DNA from: Pseudomonadota bacterium | Lineage (GTDB): Bacteria > Pseudomonadota > Alphaproteobacteria > Acetobacterales > Acetobacteraceae | Direction: 5' to 3' | Assembly (NCBI GenBank): GCA_021816925.1 | Contig: JAKAWQ010000001.1 | Coordinates: forward strand, 62,001 to 126,000 | Length of the DNA: 64,000 nucleotides | In this document: one piece after another, positions 56,200-64,000 of the stretch | How the letters are laid out: each line of letters begins with the position of its first letter | Numbering within the stretch: the stretch's first letter is position 1 | The notes under the pieces: generated by a model | What the model saw: only the letters and a program-made list of their open reading frames with translations | What the model was told of the DNA's origin: nothing | Database searches by the model: none | Position numbers and translations under genes: made by a program

Positions 56200-57726
56200 A
56201 TGAGCCTGAATGCCGCGCTCTCGATCGCTTCGGGCGGTCTTGCGAACATCAACCAGCAGATTGCGCTGGTCTCGCAGAACGTTGCCAACGCCAGCACACC
56301 CAACTACGCAGTCGAGTCGCCCGGTCAGCAAAGCCTTGCCAGCGGCGGGCAGCCGATGGGGGTGGAGAGCGGGGTTGCGACCCGCAACATCAACCTCGCG
56401 CTGCAGGCCTCCGTGTTTGCGGAGAACGCCTCCGCAGGCGGGCTGCAGACCCAGACGACGGCGCTTTCGGCGATCGATTCGGTGATGGGCACACCCGGCT
56501 CGGGGAGCGATCTCGGGAGCCTGGTCGGCAACCTCCAGAACGCGTTCTCGACGCTCGCGAACGATCCCTCCAACCCGACAGAGCAGCAGGCTGTGGTGCA
56601 ATCGGCAAGCCGGCTGGCGACCGGGATCAACACGCTGAGCGCGGCCTACACGACGGCGCGGCAAAATGCGGAGAATGCAATCGTGTCCGCAGTCGGCACC
56701 ATCAATACGACACTTGCCAGCATCGGGACGATCTCGGAGCAGATCGTGGCCGCCCAGGCGCAGGGCCAGAGTACCGCTGATTTGCAGAACCAGCGCGACC
56801 AGCAGATGCAGACACTCTCCGGGCTGATCAGCGTGAAATTCCTGCCTCAAAGCAACGGGGACGTGCTGGTTGTGACACCGGGAGGGCTCGAGCTCCCGAC
56901 GCACGGCACAAGTGCAGCTCTTGCCGTCGCGCCGGCCACGCTCGGCCCGGGCGCGGCCTATCCCGGCACCATCCCGCCGATCATGCTCGGCGGAGTGGAC
57001 GTCACCAACCAGCTCACCGGTGGTTCGCTCGGCGCCAACATCGCGCTCCGCGACCAGACTCTGCCGGACTACCAGGCCGGGCTTGACGAGTTCTCGCAGA
57101 ACCTCGCGTCGCGCTTTGCCGCGCAAGGACTCACGCTCTTCACCGATGGCGCCGGCAACGTGCCTGCGGGTGGCGGCATTCCGGTGCAGTCCGGCTATGT
57201 CGGGTTTGCCTCGGAGATCCAGGTGAATCCGGCAGTCATCGCCGATCCGGCACTGGTGCGGGACGGCAACGCAACGATCGCCGGCAGCCCGAACGGCGCC
57301 AGCGGTTTCACGCCCAATCCGCCAGGCGGGCCGGCCGGCTTCGAAACACTGATCACCCGTGTGCTCGATTACAGCTTCGGCTCCCAGGTGCAGGCCGGGG
57401 TTTCGCAGCCGCCGCCGAACACGACGGGGCTCGGACCGCTCGGTACGCTATCGCTGCCGTTTCCCGCCCCGTCGACGCCCGAGAGCTTCGCGACGGCACT
57501 GGTCGGCCAGGAGTCGAACGACAGTGCCAACGCCAGCGGCAACCTTGCGACCGCCCAGGCGACACAAACCGCACTCGCCAACCAACTTTCGGCCGCTTCG
57601 GGTGTCAGCATCGATCAGCAGATGTCGCAGATGGTGGCGCTGCAGAACAGTTACGGTGCCAATGCTCGCATCATCGCCTCGGTGCAGTCCATGTGGTCGG
57701 ATCTTCTGAATGCCGTTCCGGGATAG
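56200..57726 (+). CDS. flgK: Hook-associated protein 1 FlgK
   Basis: FlgK is a junction protein between hook and filament. The 508-residue product opens SLNAALSIASGGLANINQQI and VSQNVANASTPNYAVES. The C-terminal D0 helix is present (SIDQQMSQMVALQNSYGANAR split as SIDQQMSQMVALQ and NSYGANAR). It lies 39 bases after flgE and 16 bases before flgL, so co-transcription is likely. Confidence 0.93.
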   Translation: MSLNAALSIASGGLANINQQIALVSQNVANASTPNYAVESPGQQSLASGGQPMGVESGVATRNINLALQASVFAENASAGGLQTQTTALSAIDSVMGTPGSGSDLGSLVGNLQNAFSTLANDPSNPTEQQAVVQSASRLATGINTLSAAYTTARQNAENAIVSAVGTINTTLASIGTISEQIVAAQAQGQSTADLQNQRDQQMQTLSGLISVKFLPQSNGDVLVVTPGGLELPTHGTSAALAVAPATLGPGAAYPGTIPPIMLGGVDVTNQLTGGSLGANIALRDQTLPDYQAGLDEFSQNLASRFAAQGLTLFTDGAGNVPAGGGIPVQSGYVGFASEIQVNPAVIADPALVRDGNATIAGSPNGASGFTPNPPGGPAGFETLITRVLDYSFGSQVQAGVSQPPPNTTGLGPLGTLSLPFPAPSTPESFATALVGQESNDSANASGNLATAQATQTALANQLSAASGVSIDQQMSQMVALQNSYGANARIIASVQSMWSDLLNAVPG

Positions 57727-57742
57727 GCAAGGAGAGCAGGCG

Positions 57743-58831
57743 ATGAGCGGCGGCGTGGGCGGCGTCAACACTTCCAACTACTCGGTTCTCTCCGAACTGG
57801 TAGCCAACGCGGCAGCCACGCGGCAGACGCTCACCACGCTGACGGAGCAGGCGTCGAGCGGCTTGGTGGCGCAAACCTATGCCGGGCTCGGCGCCGGAGC
57901 GGCCGTGTCGCTCGACCTCAACCCTGAAATCAGCCAGATGAACACCTGGCAGAGCAACATCAATGCCGTTCAGGGCCGGCTGCAGCTAACGCAGACAGCC
58001 GTGAGCCAGCTCAGCCAGATCGCCTCGAACTTTGCCGCTCAGCTCAACACGATCGGCAGCGCCGACCCGACGGCAGTGACCTCCGTAGCCGCCGCGGCGC
58101 AGCAGGCGCTGGTCCAGGTTGCGAACCTGCTCAATTCGACGGATGGCACCGTTTACGTATTCGCCGGGCAGGACAGCGGCAACCCGCCGGTGCCGAATGC
58201 CGACCAGATTCTCTCGTCGGGATTTTACACCTCCATCAACGCAGCGGTATCCGGGCTCGCGACCAACGGCGCGGCGGCGACGGAAGCAAGCGCGCTTGCG
58301 GTTGGTTCATCGAACGCGGCCGGAACCTCGCCGTTTTCGCCTGCGCTTTCACAGCCGGCGGCAACCTTGCAGGCGGAGCTGCCGACTGTCCAGGTGGGCA
58401 CGGGCCAGTTTGTCACGGTCGGGCTTCTGGCATCGGCCAACTCCTACGTCGCCTCGACCGGGACCAATACGACCGGTTCCTATATGCGCGATCTGATGAC
58501 GAGCCTTGCCGTGATCGGCTCGCTTTCCAGTTCGCAGGTGAACCTGCCGAGCTTCCAGACGCTGGTCGGGGACACCCAGGCGACGCTGCAGGGCGTGGTG
58601 ACGGCCATGAACCAGGATGCGGGCGTGCTCGGCAATCAGAGCAACGCGCTCAGCAGCACCGCGACCACCCTCTCGGACACCGTCAACGCGTTGACCACGC
58701 AGGTCGGCGCCGTGCAGGACGTGAACATGGCGAGCACGGCCTCCGAGCTCACCCTGGTCCAGACTCAGCTTCAGGCCTCCTACCAGGTGATCGCCGCCAT
58801 GGGCACGCTCTCGTTGGTCAACTACCTGTGA
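57743..58831 (+). CDS. flgL: Hook-associated protein 3 FlgL
   Basis: FlgL is the second hook-filament junction protein. The 362-residue product from ATG 57743 (GGAGAGCAGG upstream) has a flagellin-like N-terminus (LTTLTEQASSGLVAQTYAGLG split as LTTLTEQASSG and LVAQTYAGLG), VYVFAGQDSGNPP typical of FlgL, and a C-terminal helix (STASELTLVQTQLQASYQVI). It fits the flgK-flgL-flagellin order. Confidence 0.92.
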   Translation: MSGGVGGVNTSNYSVLSELVANAAATRQTLTTLTEQASSGLVAQTYAGLGAGAAVSLDLNPEISQMNTWQSNINAVQGRLQLTQTAVSQLSQIASNFAAQLNTIGSADPTAVTSVAAAAQQALVQVANLLNSTDGTVYVFAGQDSGNPPVPNADQILSSGFYTSINAAVSGLATNGAAATEASALAVGSSNAAGTSPFSPALSQPAATLQAELPTVQVGTGQFVTVGLLASANSYVASTGTNTTGSYMRDLMTSLAVIGSLSSSQVNLPSFQTLVGDTQATLQGVVTAMNQDAGVLGNQSNALSSTATTLSDTVNALTTQVGAVQDVNMASTASELTLVQTQLQASYQVIAAMGTLSLVNYL

Positions 58832-58846
58832 TCACTGGGAAATTTT

Positions 58847-58862
58847 TGGCGGCGCCAGTGCC
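58847..58862 (+). promoter_or_regulatory. Possible sigma-54 promoter before flagellin gene
   Basis: TGGCGGCGCCAGTGCC has GG and GC 10 bases apart and the TGGC and TGC elements of a -24/-12 site, but fits less well than the one before flgE. It lies 107 bases before the flagellin ATG, a similar distance to that at flgE. Confidence 0.4.
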
Positions 58863-58968
58863 ACGACTCTTCCTCCTTCACGTGCCGTTAAGGCTTTCGC
58901 TCCAGGATGGGGCGATGCCCGCAAAAGGCGGGGAAACCGCAACATCCAGGGCAACAAGGTAAGATACC

Positions 58969-59823
58969 ATGTCCATCTTGAACTCGGTCAACACCAACTA
59001 CGGCGCCACGGTGGCGCTGGAAGCGCTCAACAATACCACGAGCCAGTTGAACGCCGTCCAGAAGCAGGTCTCGACCGGCTACATCGTGGCCGACGCCACC
59101 GACAACGGCGCTGCCTTCGCGGTCGCACAGCGCGTTCGCTCCGACGTCTCGGCGCTTAGCACCTCGAATCAGGTGATGGGCGGCGTGCAAGGGCTGCTCA
59201 GCACGACGCTTTCCGGGCTGACCACCATCTCGAACACGCTTACCAGCATGCGCAACGTGCTGGTCAACCTCGCCAGTGCCAGCACCCAGGGAACGACACG
59301 GACGCAATACGAAGCGCAGTACAACTCGCTGCTCTCCAACGTAAAGACCTTCATCCAGGATGCCGGCTACAACGGCATGACGCTGATCGGCAACATCTCC
59401 GGCAGCAACGGCACGTTCGGCCGCGTTTCGGTCGTGACCAACGAGGTGGGCCAGACCTATGGGGTGGCAACCTTCGGCGGCTCGGCTCTTCACATGTCGC
59501 TTTCCTTTACGTCCACCCAGCTCGGCTCATCGACCACGGTCGCGACGCTGATCACATCAACCGGCACGTTCATCAACAAGTTCAACTCGGTCGGTACCGA
59601 GCTCAACACCTACGGGGCATCGATCAATTTCATCAACAACCAGATCAGCTACAACAGCAACAAGATCGACGCACTGAACAACGGCCTCGGCTCGCTCGTG
59701 GACGCCAACCTGGCGCAGGAGTCCGCGCTGCTGCAGTCGCTGCAGATCAAGCAGCAGCTTGCCACGCAGTCGCTGACGATCGCCGACCAGGCGCCGTCCA
59801 TCCTGCTCAAGCTGTTCCCGTAA
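58969..59823 (+). CDS. fliC: Flagellin
   Basis: This is the filament subunit; 284 residues. The conserved N-terminal D0/D1 helices are SILNSVNTNYGATVALEALN and VQKQVSTGYIVADATDNGAAF (split as VQKQVSTGYIVAD and ATDNGAAF). The central variable part is short. The C-terminal D1/D0 is LGSLVDANLAQESALLQSLQ and SLTIADQAPSILLKLF. A hairpin terminator follows. flbT and flaF just downstream indicate alphaproteobacterial flagellin control. Ser/Thr-rich surfaces could be glycosylated; see the downstream TPR genes. Confidence 0.95.
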   Translation: MSILNSVNTNYGATVALEALNNTTSQLNAVQKQVSTGYIVADATDNGAAFAVAQRVRSDVSALSTSNQVMGGVQGLLSTTLSGLTTISNTLTSMRNVLVNLASASTQGTTRTQYEAQYNSLLSNVKTFIQDAGYNGMTLIGNISGSNGTFGRVSVVTNEVGQTYGVATFGGSALHMSLSFTSTQLGSSTTVATLITSTGTFINKFNSVGTELNTYGASINFINNQISYNSNKIDALNNGLGSLVDANLAQESALLQSLQIKQQLATQSLTIADQAPSILLKLFP

Positions 59824-59833
59824 CCTGCGGCGG

Positions 59834-59854
59834 CAGCGGGCAAAAGGCCCGCTG
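59834..59854 (+). terminator. Intrinsic terminator after flagellin gene
   Basis: CAGCGGGC (59834-59841) pairs with GCCCGCTG (59847-59854) around an AAAAG loop, 11 bases after the flagellin stop. It is followed by TCGATCTTTA, a weak T-run. Confidence 0.65.
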
Positions 59855-59930
59855 TCGATCTTTACTCGCCGCGTCAGCCCGGATCGGCCGGCAGTTTCCG
59901 AAATGCGGTGGCGCGGAATGGAAAGAGCGA

Positions 59931-60410
59931 ATGTCGACGCTGGTTCTTGAGCTACGGCAAGGTGAGGTGATGATCGTCAACGGTGCGCCGATCCGATTTC
60001 GCACGAAGTCTCGCATCGAATTGACAGCCAAGGCGCGCTTCCTCTTCGGCAAGCAGATCATGCCAGCTTCGGCGGCGGATAGTCCGGCGCGGCGCATCTA
60101 TTTCGCCCTGCAATCGGCCTATATCGGCACTGAGGAAGAGCGCGTGCGCGGGCTGGCCGCGGCACGAACGCTGGTGGGAGAGTTCAAGGCTGCGACGACG
60201 TCACTGCTGGCGCGCGAGATTCTCGATCGCGCCATTGCGGCAGCGGCGGCCGATGATTGCTACCAGGCGCTCAAGCTGGCACGGCGGATCATCCGCCACG
60301 AAGATGCCGTTCTCGGGCGAACGGCGGCGGCTCCGTCCGCAACCTTGCCGCCGGTTGGAACCGGTCCGGAGGTCTATCCGGACCCTCATGAGGAAAGGAC
60401 AGCAACCTGA
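59931..60410 (+). CDS. flbT: Flagellin synthesis regulator FlbT
   Basis: In Caulobacter, FlbT binds flagellin mRNA and blocks its translation until the hook is complete. The 159-residue product has LVLELRQGEVMIVNGAPIRF and SRIELTAKARFLFGKQIM, the FlbT signature. The C-terminus is Pro-rich. It lies directly after flagellin and 2 bases before flaF, which acts antagonistically. Confidence 0.92.
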   Translation: MSTLVLELRQGEVMIVNGAPIRFRTKSRIELTAKARFLFGKQIMPASAADSPARRIYFALQSAYIGTEEERVRGLAAARTLVGEFKAATTSLLAREILDRAIAAAAADDCYQALKLARRIIRHEDAVLGRTAAAPSATLPPVGTGPEVYPDPHEERTAT

Positions 60411-60412
60411 GC

Positions 60413-60760
60413 ATGCATGACATGGCAAGCGGACTCCGCGCGTACGGAGCAGCCAGTGCCGGCCGCAGCGGGCGAGAGCGCGAAGCCGACGTGTTCCGCC
60501 GCGCCAACGGCGCGCTCCGCGCCGCTCGCACGGCTGGCAGGACCGATCAGGTCAGGGCGCTTGCAGACAACCGCCGGCTATGGAGCGCGGTGCTCGGCCT
60601 TGTCTTTGACCCCGCAAGCCCCTTGCCTGCACCGTTGCGTGGCGCAATCGCCTCGGTGGGTCTTGCCGTGCAGCGAGAGGTCGAACGCGAGACGCCAAAT
60701 CTCGATTTCCTGATCGCCGTGAACGAGAACATCGCCTCGGGCCTCGCCGGCGAAAGCTGA
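60413..60760 (+). CDS. flaF: Flagellar biosynthesis regulator FlaF
   Basis: FlaF is needed for flagellin translation/secretion and works against FlbT. The 115-residue product has the REREADVFRRANGALRAA helix, DNRRLWSAVLGLVFDPASPL (split as DNRRLWSAVLG and LVFDPASPL) and LNFLIAVNENI-like ending LDFLIAVNENIASGL. The start is two bases after the flbT stop. Confidence 0.9.
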   Translation: MHDMASGLRAYGAASAGRSGREREADVFRRANGALRAARTAGRTDQVRALADNRRLWSAVLGLVFDPASPLPAPLRGAIASVGLAVQREVERETPNLDFLIAVNENIASGLAGES

Positions 60761-60798
60761 ACCATGCCGCCGCAACCAGACAGAAGGCCAGCGGAAGG

Positions 60799-61665
60799 AT
60801 GGGCACCAGCATCACGAGCGGCATCGACTACACGGCGCTCTTCGCCCCCCTTGCCTCGAGCAGCGGCGGCACGGGGAGCCTGCTGAGCACGCTCTACGGC
60901 TATGGTTCCTCCGGGGTTTCCGCGTCGCAGACCAACCCGGTGGCCGCGCTCGACCAAGCAGAGCAGAACCAGGCCAAGGACATTGCGATGACGGCGGCCG
61001 AGCCGCAGGTGGCGCGGGCCATCAGCACCTTCACCACCGCCGTGCAGAAAGCGACCAGCCCGGCGCAGCTGCTGAGCAACCCGACAGTGATGCAGGTGTT
61101 GCTGACCGCCAACGGCCTCTCGGACCAGATCCCGTACACGGCGCTCGCCACGAAGACGCTGCTCTCCAATCCGTCTGACCCGAATTCCCTCGTCAACCAG
61201 CTCACCGATTCGCGTTGGCTGCCGGTGGTGCAAACATACAACTTCGCCACACAGGGCCTTTCCGTCATCCAGAATCCTTCGGTCATCTCGACGATCGCCA
61301 ACGGCTACGCGGAATACACCTGGCTCGCCTCGCTCGATCAGGTCACACCCGGCCTCGCCAATGCACTGACCTTCCGGTCGGAAGCGTCCAGCATCACCTC
61401 GGTCGATCAGATTCTCGGCAATCAGGTGATGTTCCAGGTGGTGACCGGGGCGCTCGGCATTCCCGAGCAGATCGTCTTTCAGCCGCTCGCCGCGCAACAG
61501 CAGGCGATCAGTTCCCGCCTCGACATCAGCCAGTTCCGGAACCCGAAGTTCGTCGAGAGTTTCGTGCAACGCTACCTGATCGCCCAGCAGGCGAGCGCAA
61601 CCGCGAGCAACACCTCGCCGAGTCTCTCGGCCCTGGCTGTCCAGGCCCAGGGCCTGGTCGCGTGA
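60799..61665 (+). CDS. DUF1217 flagellar-locus protein
   Basis: The 288-residue protein has repeated DUF1217-type units with VQTYNFATQGLSVIQNPSVI, EASSITSVDQILGNQVMFQV and YLIAQQASATAS near the C-terminus. These proteins are found in alphaproteobacterial flagellar loci and look flagellin/FlgF-like, but their exact role is not established. The N-terminus is rich in Ser/Gly with no signal peptide, compatible with type III flagellar export. Confidence 0.7.
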   Translation: MGTSITSGIDYTALFAPLASSSGGTGSLLSTLYGYGSSGVSASQTNPVAALDQAEQNQAKDIAMTAAEPQVARAISTFTTAVQKATSPAQLLSNPTVMQVLLTANGLSDQIPYTALATKTLLSNPSDPNSLVNQLTDSRWLPVVQTYNFATQGLSVIQNPSVISTIANGYAEYTWLASLDQVTPGLANALTFRSEASSITSVDQILGNQVMFQVVTGALGIPEQIVFQPLAAQQQAISSRLDISQFRNPKFVESFVQRYLIAQQASATASNTSPSLSALAVQAQGLVA

Positions 61666-61714
61666 GGTCGTGGTCACGGGATCGCCCGCTCATCACACGG
61701 CTCAAGAGGGGCTC

Positions 61715-63160
61715 ATGATGCAGACACAAGCCGCGGCGGATCCTGACAACCTTGCGGCGGCGGTGCGGACGATGCTCCACGCCGGCCGTCCCGCTGCGGC
61801 CCGACCGTTGCTCGCCGCATTGACGCGGCTCAGGCCCAATGCGGACGGGATTGCGCTCCTCGAAAGCGGGCTTGCCGAAGCGGAAGGCCGCATCCCGGAG
61901 GCGATTGCGGTGCTCAACGCGGCACTCGCAGCGGTCCCGGCGGATGCGGCACTGCTGAAGCGCCGCGCCGGTCTCTCTCATCAGGCGGGCGACACGGTGG
62001 CGGCACTCCGAGATGCGGCGGAGGCGGTCATTGCTGCACCGGCAGATCCGTCCGCCAAGGCGCTGTTGGGGCTGCTTCTCATTGAAACGGGCGATGCGGT
62101 GGGCGCGCGTGCCTGCCTCGCCGAGGCGATCGAGGCGGAGCCTGATAATGCGTCCTTCCGCCTCGGTTTCGCCGAGGCTGCAACGCGGACGGGCGATGCG
62201 GCGTCGGCCGCGGCGGCGCTGGACGATGGCATCCGCCGTACGCCGATGCGGCCCGATCTTCGGGAAGCCGCGATCCGACTTGCGCTCCGGCGTGGTGACC
62301 CGGCGACGGCCGAGCGACTGGCCGAGGCAGCGCGGCAGGCGGGGCTTGCCGATGCGACGGTTCTCCGCCTGCTCGGGCGCGCGGTTGCGGCGCAGGGGCG
62401 CGCTTCGGACTCGATGGCAGCGCTGGGCGAGGCACTGAAGCTTGACCCGCAGGACGCCTTGCTCCGCCACATGGCAGCGGCTGCCGGGATGTTGCCGGCG
62501 CCCGACCGTGCGCCACCCTCCGCCGTCAGGGCGCTTTTCGAGTTGAATGTCACAAAGGGCGAAAACGAAGTGATCGCCGCAGGGGATCGTGTTCCCGGTC
62601 TCGTGCGCGCCGCTGTGCTCGCGGGCACGGTCTTCCCAAAGGACAGCCGGCTCGGCCCGGTGCTCGATCTCGGGTGCGGCGGCGGCTTGCTGGCAGTGGC
62701 TCTCTCCGATCTCCCGCTCGGTCCCTTTGTCGGCGTGGATCTGTCTCCCGCCATGCTGGCGGCGGCGGGGCAATGGAAGGTTTATGACGAGTTGGTCGAA
62801 GCCGATCTCCTGTCTTTTGTGGCAGAGGAGCAACGGCTGTTTCCGCTGATCCTGGCTGCGAATGTGCTTTGCTGGTTCGGCTCACTCGATGCGGTCGTCA
62901 CGGCCATTGCCGCTCGGCTAGCGCCGGGCGGCCGCCTTATTTTCTCGCTCGAAGCGATGCGCTCCGAAAGGCCGGATGGACGGGGATGGGAGCTCGGCCC
63001 GGAAGGCCGGTACACCCATACGGCTGCCGCCTGCGAACGAGCCGCTCGGGCTGCACGCATCCGAGTTGCACAATTGGCGCCGGAGATCCTGAGCACCGGG
63101 AAGGGCCCGCCGGTTCCGGGTCTGATCGCGGTGTTGGTTCGGAGCGATGATGCCGGCTGA
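61715..63160 (+). CDS. TPR protein with SAM-dependent methyltransferase domain
   Basis: The 481-residue product from ATG 61715 (AAGAGGGG upstream) has an N-terminal array of about seven TPR-like helical pairs (residues about 10-260), then a class I methyltransferase with motif I VLDLGCGGGLLAVAL near residue 316 and GVDLSPAMLAAA. The acceptor is unknown. The next gene starts inside its 3' end. Since it directly follows flagellar regulators, it may modify flagellin or a glycan on it; that is inference. Confidence 0.8.
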   Translation: MMQTQAAADPDNLAAAVRTMLHAGRPAAARPLLAALTRLRPNADGIALLESGLAEAEGRIPEAIAVLNAALAAVPADAALLKRRAGLSHQAGDTVAALRDAAEAVIAAPADPSAKALLGLLLIETGDAVGARACLAEAIEAEPDNASFRLGFAEAATRTGDAASAAAALDDGIRRTPMRPDLREAAIRLALRRGDPATAERLAEAARQAGLADATVLRLLGRAVAAQGRASDSMAALGEALKLDPQDALLRHMAAAAGMLPAPDRAPPSAVRALFELNVTKGENEVIAAGDRVPGLVRAAVLAGTVFPKDSRLGPVLDLGCGGGLLAVALSDLPLGPFVGVDLSPAMLAAAGQWKVYDELVEADLLSFVAEEQRLFPLILAANVLCWFGSLDAVVTAIAARLAPGGRLIFSLEAMRSERPDGRGWELGPEGRYTHTAAACERAARAARIRVAQLAPEILSTGKGPPVPGLIAVLVRSDDAG

Positions 63161-64000
63161 ACCGCTTCTCGCCGCGCATCGGAACTCCTGCCTCGAGGGG
63201 AGTGGAGAGGCGAGCGAACTTGCGATGGCGGAGGCGCTGCTTCGGCGCGGAGAGTGTGGCCGCGCGCAGGGCCTGCTCTTGCAGGCATGCGGACGGTCTC
63301 CGCACTCGGCGGTGCTCTGGAATGCGCTCGGACGAGCGCGGGCCGCGGCGGGCGATTGGCCGGGTGCGCTGGGCGCCTATGCCGAGGCGGGACGTTTGGC
63401 GCCGGAGGATCTTGCAGCCGCTCTTGTCCGCGGTGAGATGGCTCGCCGGGCCGGCATCGGTGAAGCAGAGTGTGAGCGGCTGGCGCTGGCGGCCGCCGCA
63501 AACCCGTTGGATGTCACCGCCCTGGCCGCTCGGGGGGTGCTCCTCCATGCCCTCGGCCAGGAGGGCGAGGGAATCGACGCCCTCGCGGCCGCGGCCGTTC
63601 TTGCCCCGGAGAGCGCAGAGATTCACGCGCTCCTCGGCCGCCGGCTCGCGGAGGCCGAACGGCTTGCCGAGGCGGATCGCGAATTGCGCCGCGCCATCGC
63701 ACTCGGGCACCCCGAAGAGGCCGAGCTTCGCAACGTGTTGGGTGCGGTTCTCATGCGCCGCTATCGGCACGCAGAGGCCTATGACGTACTGGCGTCGCTC
63801 TTGGCAGAGTTCGGCGAACAGGTAGTGCCACTCTGTAACCTTGCCTCGGCCGCAACTTCGCTCGGCCGGCAGGAAGAGAGTGAGGCTCTGTTGGCGCGCG
63901 CCGCTCGCCTTGGCCCGACGCTCACCTTGCCATCGCGCATCCTCTGCAACACCCTGCCGTACCGCGACGGGGTTCGCGGCGGCGAGTTTTTGGCGACTGC
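63150..64000 (+). CDS. TPR protein, possible SPINDLY-type glycosyltransferase, partial
   Basis: The frame from ATG 63150 (ATG 63147 is in frame one codon earlier) is open to the window end: about 283 residues. It has at least six TPR-like units (for example ALWNALGRARAAAGDWPGAL-like VLWNALGRARAAAGDWPGAL and EIHALLGRRLAEAERLAEAD). The last visible stretch, ILCNTLPYRDGVRGGEFLA, resembles the linker before the catalytic part of SPINDLY-family O-GlcNAc transferases. The catalytic domain lies outside the window, so the assignment is tentative. It overlaps the methyltransferase gene by 11 bases. Confidence 0.55.
   Translation, partial: MPAEPLLAAHRNSCLEGSGEASELAMAEALLRRGECGRAQGLLLQACGRSPHSAVLWNALGRARAAAGDWPGALGAYAEAGRLAPEDLAAALVRGEMARRAGIGEAECERLALAAAANPLDVTALAARGVLLHALGQEGEGIDALAAAAVLAPESAEIHALLGRRLAEAERLAEADRELRRAIALGHPEEAELRNVLGAVLMRRYRHAEAYDVLASLLAEFGEQVVPLCNLASAATSLGRQEESEALLARAARLGPTLTLPSRILCNTLPYRDGVRGGEFLAT

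Noticed and set aside
54520-57126. Minus-strand open frame continuing upstream of fliK to make a protein of about 1300 residues.
   Set aside because: It runs antisense through flgE and part of flgK; only the part from ATG 54519 looks like FliK and has a ribosome-binding site.

Overview
The window looks like the chromosome of a GC-rich alphaproteobacterium. FlbT and FlaF beside the flagellin gene, a DUF1217 flagellar protein, the grpE-dnaK-dnaJ-dapB order and the dapF-mtaB-ftsY order all point to Alphaproteobacteria. Acetobacteraceae or a related Rhodospirillales family is my best guess, inferred from gene order and codon use rather than from any search.

Layout. (1) 1-7356 is core genome: dapB (cut by the window edge), dnaJ, dnaK and grpE on the minus strand, and alaS on the plus strand. 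(2) About 7360-42818 is one accessory island of roughly 35 kb. Its left edge holds a cluster of short CAGGGAA repeats plus sulfatase and IS630 debris. Its right edge abuts the 3' end of a tRNA-Ser(GGA) gene. (3) 42815-52394 is core genome again: tRNA-Ser, lepA, pheT, pheS, rplT and rpmI on minus, then dapF, mtaB and ftsY on plus. (4) 52404-64000 is a flagellar block: fliK-flgD on minus; flgE, flgK, flgL, flagellin, flbT, flaF and a DUF1217 gene on plus; then a TPR-methyltransferase and a TPR protein that runs off the window.

The island is a layered defence region. Its left half holds a complete type 1-like BREX set transcribed on minus (brxA, brxB, brxC, pglX, pglZ, brxL). About 2 kb of intruding material lies between pglX and pglZ: a GIY-YIG gene, a duplicated pglX 3' fragment, repeats and a damaged AbrB/PIN toxin-antitoxin pair. 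pglX itself carries an in-frame array of six copies of a dispersed imperfect palindromic element between its SAM-binding motif and the next conserved block. Directly upstream of BREX lie a phage terminase large subunit, a DUF5681 protein, a ParB-domain DNA methylase and an unknown protein.

The right half is modular. A 51-bp repeat (R) occurs four times and divides it into R1 - [putative PD-(D/E)XK protein, MazEF-like, HigBA, small ORF, recombinase remnant] - R2 - [VapBC] - R3 - [type I restriction-modification operon with Phd-like and Abi-like members, TumE/TumA-like pair, small ORF, recombinase remnant] - R4 - [second, nearly identical VapBC] - tRNA-Ser. This reads as repeated accretion of small-ORF/serine-recombinase elements at the tRNA-Ser 3' end, with restriction, BREX and toxin-antitoxin cargo. 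Both specificity genes (pglX and hsdS) have visibly AT-richer target-recognition regions.
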